Virus record (IMG/VR): IMGVR_UViG_3300050013_000065
Location: 1 to 64,000 of that record
DNA length: 64,000 bases
Direction: 5' to 3' (one strand)
Source: a virus
This document shows positions 48,570 through 54,800 of this stretch, piece after piece. Position 1 is the stretch's first letter. Every line of letters starts with the position of its first letter. A model generated the notes under the pieces. That model did not search any database. It was not told where the DNA came from and was given only the letters and a program-made list of their open reading frames with translations. The position numbers were made by a program, and so were the translations under genes.

Positions 48570-49388
48570 CTAGGTTATCGTTTCTGCGTGTGTGCCAGAA
48601 ATAAGAAGAGGTTTGAAGATTTGTTCCGCATTAAAATCTGGGTATTTATCTCCTTTGGCAAGATTATCCCCAGACCAAAGCGGCTGAAGATTCAGGTAGT
48701 AGCAAGCCAAAACAACATGTTGACGCTCCCCCAAGTCATAGGCGGACAAGGGAATTATGTGGTCTATGTTCCATCGATCCTCCCCTATTCCCCAGTTCTC
48801 CCAAGTCATTCCAGTTTGGAATTTAGATTCAAGGTGCGCCTTTAGTTCTTCTATAGAGCATCCTAAGTCTCGAACAGCCGATCCAGTCTTCGTGTTCGAT
48901 TTAATTGCTTGGTTAAGGCGAGTACGTAAATCACAAGCGAGTTTATAGTTGAGGTCTTCTTCCTTCTTTTGTTTCTCAAACTCATTCCTATGTCTACGAT
49001 ATTCGGGACTTTTACTCTTCTCTCTTTTATTAGCTTTATGCTCTTCGCTGGTATATCGTTTTCTACTTTTTTCTTTAGATTCAGGAAGATTTCGATACGC
49101 GGTATTTCTAGCAGATATTTCTGGTTTTAGTTGAATATATCTGTTTGCGTGGTACTCAGAAATTCGTTGTTTATGGATTTCGTAATACTCGTGATTCTTC
49201 TGCGAAAATCTTGAGAAATATTCCGGGTCTTGTTTCTTTTCTCGACGAGTTTGGTTACGGCAATCTTTACACCAAGAGTCTAAGCCGTTTTTCTTATTTT
49301 TATTTGCCCCAAAACAATCTCTACTTTTTCTCTCTTTGCACTTAGAGCAGAGCGCCGAGGTAGCTATTTCCAAGAATTCTGTTTCCAT
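48570..49388 (-). CDS. HNH homing endonuclease, 272 aa
   Basis: N-terminal zinc module CSKCKERKSRDCFGANKNKKNG ... CKDC, a long Lys/Arg/Tyr helical linker (spacer), and a C-terminal HNH domain RWNIDHIIPLSAYDL ... YLNLQPLWSGDNLAKGD. Lower GC and AT-rich codons differ from its neighbours, fitting a mobile gene. ATG 49388 after AGAGGAATA. Confidence 0.88.
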   Translation of the reverse strand: METEFLEIATSALCSKCKERKSRDCFGANKNKKNGLDSWCKDCRNQTRREKKQDPEYFSRFSQKNHEYYEIHKQRISEYHANRYIQLKPEISARNTAYRNLPESKEKSRKRYTSEEHKANKREKSKSPEYRRHRNEFEKQKKEEDLNYKLACDLRTRLNQAIKSNTKTGSAVRDLGCSIEELKAHLESKFQTGMTWENWGIGEDRWNIDHIIPLSAYDLGERQHVVLACYYLNLQPLWSGDNLAKGDKYPDFNAEQIFKPLLISGTHAETIT

Positions 49389-49411
49389 TATTCCTCTGAA
49401 AAATGAATATT

Positions 49412-50047
49412 TTACGAGATTGTTTCCGACCTCGTTCCCGGGGGTGTATTGGTCGGCCTGAAAATTGGATCTGCCACTACTTTTCCATTATTCAGGTAAA
49501 TAGCAACGATTCCCCCCGGCTCTACCAAAATACTCTTGTGGTCGTTATACAGCATACTTCCAACTTCATGGACTATGCTACTATGGGCAACCACAATAGT
49601 AGGAACTCCACATTTTAGAGCTATATCCACGGCCTCTGTGATGCAGGGCCTAATCCTACTTTTGAAGTTATTCAGCGATTCCCCGCCGGGTATATCTGTT
49701 GACGGGTGATCTATGAATACCTGTAATGCGGCTTCTGACTCTTTTGTTCTTAGTTTTCCGGAAAAATCCCCCACGTCAAGAGCGCGCAAACTTTCTGACC
49801 TATGTATGGGTAGTTTTGCCGATTTTCCTATCTCCTCAGCAGTTGTAGTGGCCCGGAGTCGGTCGGAACAAAATATATGGGATATTTCTACGGGTTCTAG
49901 AAGTTTGGCCACCATTTCCGCCTGTCGAATGCCGACACTATCTAAAGGCGGATTGCTATTGCCTCTAAAACATCCATCTGCATTGAGCGTAGTCCTCCCG
50001 TGCCTAACGACGTAACACAGAACATTTGTTTTATCCGCTAGTTGCAT
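49412..50047 (-). CDS. histidine phosphatase (phosphoglycerate mutase-like)
   Basis: 211 residues. VVRHGRTTLNADGCFRG is the catalytic RHG motif and TIVVAHSSIVHEV holds the second His. A CSDRLRATTTAEEI segment is typical of the branch. It removes phosphate from a small molecule or sugar; why a phage carries it is unclear. Overlaps the upstream gene by 17 nt. Confidence 0.85.
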   Translation of the reverse strand: MQLADKTNVLCYVVRHGRTTLNADGCFRGNSNPPLDSVGIRQAEMVAKLLEPVEISHIFCSDRLRATTTAEEIGKSAKLPIHRSESLRALDVGDFSGKLRTKESEAALQVFIDHPSTDIPGGESLNNFKSRIRPCITEAVDIALKCGVPTIVVAHSSIVHEVGSMLYNDHKSILVEPGGIVAIYLNNGKVVADPIFRPTNTPPGTRSETIS

Positions 50048-50372
50048 TGCTGTCTCCAGAATTTACTGTCACGTCGGGACCAAACATAGTCTTCGTTGTT
50101 ACTCCGGCTGTAAAAGGACCCGGGCCTTGCTCTACTTCTGGGACTGGAAATTCGAACGAGATTCCCTCGTATTCGGCTTCCAACTCCTGGACAAATTCTC
50201 GGAGATCCGTGTGCTTGACGTAGGGAGATTTGCGGACCCACAGAAGCTCCACAGCAAATTTACGATAGTCTCTGGGGGCAGCGTCATTGCGAGCTAAGTC
50301 GCGGAGGGTAGAGTCGGGGAGGGGGTTAAGATGGCGGTACCCATCTGAAAAAGGATCGGCTATTTTTGGCAT
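50031..50372 (-). CDS. hypothetical protein, 113 aa
   Basis: ATG 50372 after AGAGGAACA. Contains HLNPLPDSTLRDLARNDAAPRDYRKFAVELLW, a helical motif I recall from small phage head proteins, and an acidic Gly/Pro tail. Function unknown. Confidence 0.6.
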   Translation of the reverse strand: MPKIADPFSDGYRHLNPLPDSTLRDLARNDAAPRDYRKFAVELLWVRKSPYVKHTDLREFVQELEAEYEGISFEFPVPEVEQGPGPFTAGVTTKTMFGPDVTVNSGDSNATSG

Positions 50373-50676
50373 TGTTCCTCTGGGTAGATACAAATCGCAG
50401 ACCGTAGTAGAAAGTTAAGATCGGACGTTGCCCGGTTGGAGTCGTAATCTGACTACGATAGTAGAGGTCATCTAAAATCTTGTCGGAGCGACCCAACCTG
50501 CCCAACCTGCCTCCTCGCTCATTCAGGGCTAGTGAACGATTGGATTGGCTGGTTCTCTTGCGGTCTGCATACGTCCATTATCTGGACAAACTTGGGAGGC
50601 CGGGACAGTTGAAAGGAGGAAGAAAGAACTGTCCCGGCAGGCTGTCCTATATTTATGAAGGAGGCGGACAGCCGAT
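50373..50676. other. gene-poor gap between structural genes
   Basis: No convincing gene. It holds an exact palindrome (50573-50587) and the long inverted repeat at 50599-50638. Short frames here lack ribosome binding sites. Confidence 0.6.
50599..50638 (-). ncRNA. perfect 12-bp stem with anti-Shine-Dalgarno-like loop
   Basis: GCCGGGACAGTT and AACTGTCCCGGC form a 12-bp perfect stem around a 16-nt loop. On the leftward (transcribed) strand the loop reads CTTTCTTCCTCCTTTC, which contains CCTCCTTTC, the same as the 3' tail of bacterial 16S rRNA. On the other strand it reads as a Shine-Dalgarno sequence AAAGGAGGAAG, but no gene follows. No T-tract on either side. May be a terminator-like element or a structured RNA. 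Confidence 0.5.
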
Positions 50677-50898
50677 CTAACGAACTCTGGTGTTCTTGTG
50701 TGCGTTACGAATGTGTTGGTGGAAATACGACCCGGGACTATCCGCTTGTTCAAGTCCGTCTATAAGTTCTTGCGGCACTTGGTGGTAGGCCACAGTTGCA
50801 CCATTCAGAACGGTAGTCAAGCGTTCTGTATCCGGGTCGTAGGTCGATCCTTCGTGAATCTGACTGCTCTTCTTCTTGAGTTTTAATGGGCGGTCCAT
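50677..50898 (-). CDS. KTSC-domain-like protein, 73 aa
   Basis: TVAYHQVPQELIDGLEQADSPGSYFHQHIRN matches the KTSC pattern (Y.VP...I..L..A.SPG.YF...IR). ATG 50898 overlaps the upstream stop as TAATGGAC. Small phage proteins of this family occur near head genes; molecular role unknown. Confidence 0.75.
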   Translation of the reverse strand: MDRPLKLKKKSSQIHEGSTYDPDTERLTTVLNGATVAYHQVPQELIDGLEQADSPGSYFHQHIRNAHKNTRVR

Positions 50899-51071
50899 TA
50901 CTTGCCTTTTGCGATCTTCTTCATGTTTTGGGCAAAGACGGCTTTCTTGGCCTCAGCGCCTCCGGCTTTCTTACCAGCCGCAATCTTCTTTCCGGTGGCC
51001 TTGCCGAAGGACCCTATCGTGCCCTTCTTCTCCATTTTCTTCGTAGCGTTCTGAATCCATTTTTCGGCCAT
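50898..51071 (-). CDS. small Lys-rich basic protein, 57 aa
   Basis: ATG 51071 after AAAGGAGACAAC. 19 lysines, many in KK pairs (NATKKMEKKGTIG, GKKIAAGKKAGGAEAKK). Likely binds nucleic acid. First gene after the promoter at 51095-51123. Confidence 0.65.
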   Translation of the reverse strand: MAEKWIQNATKKMEKKGTIGSFGKATGKKIAAGKKAGGAEAKKAVFAQNMKKIAKGK

Positions 51072-51094
51072 GTTGTCTCCTTTGATTTAAGAAC

Positions 51095-51123
51095 ATTGTA
51101 CTACAGTTTGGTGGGTTTGTCAA
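51095..51123 (-). promoter_or_regulatory. strong leftward sigma-70-like promoter
   Basis: Perfect TTGACA (51123-51118), 17-nt spacer and TACAAT (51100-51095) on the reverse strand. It would start transcripts about 17 nt before the basic-protein gene and could serve much of the structural block. Confidence 0.8.
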
Positions 51124-51233
51124 CACTTTTACGGAATTTTTATCCAAAAACCAGGAGAGTACTCATAGACAACCCCTCGGTGTGCTAGGAGCGGTCGAAA
51201 ATCATCAGGAAACCTAACCAACTTGTCCATGAA

Positions 51234-51440
51234 TTATTTCAACTTCCAAAAGAGATTAGCTACGTGCATCAAGCCGGGCTCCCCAAATCCAGACCATGTT
51301 TCTTTCGCAAAATCCGAACCGTTCATTCGAAATAGCACAAACTCGGCCAGAGTGTTTTCAGGAGGAGGAGACTTCCAATATTTAGTTAGTCCCTCTAAGT
51401 TTGGGGGAAACTCTGATTTTTCAACCACGTGTTTGTCCAT
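51234..51440 (-). CDS. hypothetical protein, 68 aa
   Basis: ATG 51440 lies in a palindrome (TAATGGAC), sharing a base with the upstream stop. A longer frame to 51491 overlaps the neighbour. Contains KYWKSPPPENTLAEFVLFRM. Function unknown. Confidence 0.6.
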   Translation of the reverse strand: MDKHVVEKSEFPPNLEGLTKYWKSPPPENTLAEFVLFRMNGSDFAKETWSGFGEPGLMHVANLFWKLK

Positions 51441-51449
51441 TATTCGGAC
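51435..51449. repeat. dispersed palindrome over stop/start junction
   Basis: In gene orientation GTCCGAATAATGGAC: its TAATG is the stop of the 46-residue gene and the start of the 68-residue gene, like the site at 5590-5604. Confidence 0.85.
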
Positions 51450-51580
51450 TCCTTCTTCGGAGTGATATTCCAGACCCATCCAGAATTGCAAGCAGCCAAG
51501 TGCTCCAAAGGAATCTGGTTGGGCGGGTAGATCACACCCTCTTTGTAGATTCTCGGAACTCCATCAGTTAGCCGCTTCAT
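51440..51580 (-). CDS. small hypothetical protein, 46 aa
   Basis: Reads MKRLTDGVPRIYKEGVIYPP and continues through a Trp/Asn-rich part to PKKESE. ATG 51580 overlaps the upstream stop (ATGA). Small, with an I-Y-P-P segment. Function unknown. Confidence 0.6.
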   Translation of the reverse strand: MKRLTDGVPRIYKEGVIYPPNQIPLEHLAACNSGWVWNITPKKESE

Positions 51581-51690
51581 TTCTTCTTGGTCTTCTTTGC
51601 TTTCTTGGGCTTGGGTTTAGGTTTGGCTCCGTAGTACGTCGCGGTCGTGCTGGGCATTGATGGGCCGGTGGTTACTGAGGCGTTAGGCAT
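51577..51690 (-). CDS. small basic protein, 37 aa
   Basis: ATG 51690 after GAGGATTTCGCC. Thr/Ser/Pro-rich start, then AKPKPKPKKAKKTKKK. May bind nucleic acid or the capsid interior. It follows a promoter and hairpin just after the capsid gene. Confidence 0.55.
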   Translation of the reverse strand: MPNASVTTGPSMPSTTATYYGAKPKPKPKKAKKTKKK

Positions 51691-51723
51691 TGGCGAAATC
51701 CTCACATGAGAGTTTGGGCTTCC

Positions 51724-51749
51724 GGGGACCGCGGTGAGGCGCGGCCCCC
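51724..51749 (-). promoter_or_regulatory. GC-rich hairpin after capsid gene
   Basis: GGGGACCGCG/CGCGGCCCCC forms a 10-bp stem with one mismatch and a 6-nt loop, in the leader between the promoter at 51777-51804 and the 37-residue gene. It could slow RNA polymerase or protect RNA. Confidence 0.55.
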
Positions 51750-51776
51750 TTCAACCGTTTGTTCGAACATAGTAGT

Positions 51777-51804
51777 ATTATATCACACTTTCGTGCAATT
51801 GCAA
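51777..51804 (-). promoter_or_regulatory. leftward sigma-70-like promoter after capsid gene
   Basis: Reverse-strand TTGCAA (51804-51799), a 16-nt spacer and TATAAT (51782-51777), immediately downstream of the capsid stop codon. It would supply the small genes below independently of capsid splicing. Confidence 0.6.
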
Positions 51805-51807
51805 CAA

Positions 51808-54800
51808 CTATTTTCGAATTTTTACGATGACGACGTTTCTGACTGCAAACGCTGCTTGTTGCGTCCATTATCTGGACGGGTCGATCATTTCTGTCGGCCT
51901 CATACGGTTTCGTTTTCCGTATGGTCGGACTGTTGCATACTCTTTCGAGTCTTCTTCGCTCAGTCTCTCACGGTCTCTTTCGAGTTCCGCCTCGTCACCA
52001 TTTCAGGGTTCGAGTCAATCAGAAGAAGTTTAGGCTCCGCCGCTGCTTTAACGGAGTGTCATCGTGCTTCCCGGCACATGTTACTCATTCTAAACATCTT
52101 AGAACGGAGTAGATCGTTTCCGTCTACTTCATACGGTTTTTGTTTCCCGTATGCTCGGACTATTGCATGTCCATTATCTGGACCCGCTTCGCTTAGTCTC
52201 TCAGCCTGCTTTCGCTTGGCCCTCCTTGGCATTTCAGCGTCGGAGTCAATCAGAAGTGGTTTATACTGCGCCCGTATGTTAACGCAGTGTGTTGGTGTAG
52301 CGCACATTGTAAGAAACCCATCCGCCAATTTGGCGAGCTGGATCGCTCACGCTTCCCTGCTCAGGAGCACTCTGAATAAACAGCTTATAGTTCTTCGAGC
52401 CGTCATTCGGGTTCTTCCCGCGTATGTTACTCATTCTAAACATCTTAGAACGGAGTAGATCGTTTCCGTCTACTTCATGCAGTTACTATTTCTGCATGTC
52501 CAGACTATTGCATCGTCCATTATCTGGACGCCACTTCGCTTAGTCGTTCACGGTCTCTTTCGAGTTCCGCCTCGTCACCATTTCAGGGTTCGAGTCAATC
52601 AGAAGTGGTTTTCCTACGCAGATTACGCTGCGAGGTCCCCGGAGTTAAGGAACACAGAGAAGATAGCATCGTCGCCGAAAATGTAACTATTGTAATACGT
52701 ATTGCCTGAAATAGTCACAGTGGGGGCAGTGGATGTCTGTTTGAAAGTAACACCCGCGAACGAGATGGTATCCTCATTCTTAGGCAGTTCAAACAGCATG
52801 TTGCGCATCTCGTCGCTTCTCTTGATGATGTCCGACAATCCGTTGAAGGAGGTGTCGTTCAAAACATCTCTGACAACATTAGGTAATTTTGTTAATCGGA
52901 GTTTTTACTTCCATCCGTGGTGTTCCGAGATTAGAACGCAGGGTGTTGCCTCGTTCAATAAATCCCCGGTCTCCCATGGGTGACCCACTCCGTACAGGTC
53001 AGTCACCTGATCTGTTTTCTTACAGTCGCCTGTAAGTTCGGACTCTATCTTCGCCGTCCATTTTTCGGACGGGTCCGGCGTATTAGTCTCTACGGGTTTG
53101 CCTTTGCGATTCAATTCTTTACAAAGAGAAATAATCTCATCTCTGCGCTCCATGCTTCCGAATCTATTCAGTTGCACATATTCTAACAACAGAGCCGCTT
53201 GTCTTTGTTTTATCTTCAGATGAGGTATTATGCCCTTCAACAGAACTTCTTTGCTTTCGTTTCCGAGAGCAACCCAGGTCCATTGGTTCTTCCACTTTTT
53301 CTTAGCCATAGGTCTGAAATAAACGGTACCCCCAAATTTCTCCAATAACCAATCTAGAGGTTCTTTGGTGGTAAGACTCATGGATATTCGGGAGTCCCGG
53401 TGTATGTAGGGCTTTCCCTTTGTGGATATAGAACGACCGCGAGATTTTGTTTTGTGAGACGTGGCCGCTATGTGGCCTTCTCCGTCTATTAGTCCCGCTG
53501 CGTACGCAAAATCTACTTCTGAAATAATTGAATCAGGCATCTTCCCTCGGTATTGTCTGGAATTTCACTACAACAAGTCTATCACAAACGACAGAAATTG
53601 TCAACCAGAGATTCACCGATTTAGCCAGATTTTATATCCACCCTATATACGGCTTACGCCGCTTGGTGATAGTTTTGATAATGGATAATTCCACCAAATT
53701 TGTTGTCCACGAGAGGACGAGCGTTGACGCTTACCAGCGACTGAGCAGCAGACCGGATGTTATTCGCGGTCAGATACGAGCCGTTCGCAAGCTGGATGTT
53801 GACCAAGCTATCGACCGCAACAGCCGAGTCAGCGGTAAGCTGGACCAAGGAGTTGAGGGTGAGGGCTAGGCGGTAGTTTAGTTCGTTCCTTTTTGTTACC
53901 GTCCAGATAACGGGCGGGGCTGGTCATTTCTGCCAGCCTCTATACATCGCTGCATAGAGCGGACTATCGCATCACCCCGAAGGGCGTCCTCTTGTTTAGT
54001 CTCTACTGCTGCCCAGCCGAAGCCTGCTTGCAGTCTGTTGTCTCCTTGCGGAGAGTTCCAGCTTAATTAAAGAGGATTTATACTGGCCCATTGGGTTAAG
54101 CCAGATTCTGCAATAAACCCGGGTCATCTATCGCGACATCCAACGCTAGGTCAGATGAATTGATGAAGTCGGCATATTGCCCGCAATGTGTTTAGGCAAC
54201 CAACATCACTGTTGGTGCGCTCTCGCAGTCGCCTACGAGGTCAGACTCTATCATCTGTCCGTTATCCGGACAGGCAACCGTATTAGTCGTTAGGGATATT
54301 CCGCGATGATTTAGTACTCGAAATTTTTTGATAACTTCTCGGGTCTCATCATCAGAAAGATTTCTTCGGTTTCGAAACCAGTCAAGTAGGAGAATAGCTT
54401 GCTCTCGTTTAGTAACCATATAAGGCAAAATAGCTAAGAGAGTAGTTTCCAAGAATCGGGTCGGTAGTACCCAATTTCCTAGTTCACGATGTTCTCTTTT
54501 GGAAGAGCTTACGCTGCCGCCAAACTTTTCAAGAAGGAAATCGAACACTCTCATGTCCGTATTGGGAAGCTGAATCTTGGGGTCGAAAGAACGTTTTGAT
54601 TCATACAAACTCAAAGTTCCTTCGGCGTCTAAAATTCCGGCTAAATATTGATAGTCGTCCTTGCTCGCTGTAACTTCTTCTACATCTCTGTGCATTCTTT
54701 TTACTGGCTCAAAAAATCCGTTCCTAAAAGAAACGTAATCAGACAGTTCTTTTCTAGCATCAGAATTGTGGTAGCTTCTCCCCCCCAATCCAATAAATTG

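Noticed and set aside
51706-52458. Rightward ORF of 250 codons over the capsid introns
   Set aside because: It runs antisense to exons and ribozyme cores with no ribosome binding site; Ser/Phe/Arg-rich nonsense.
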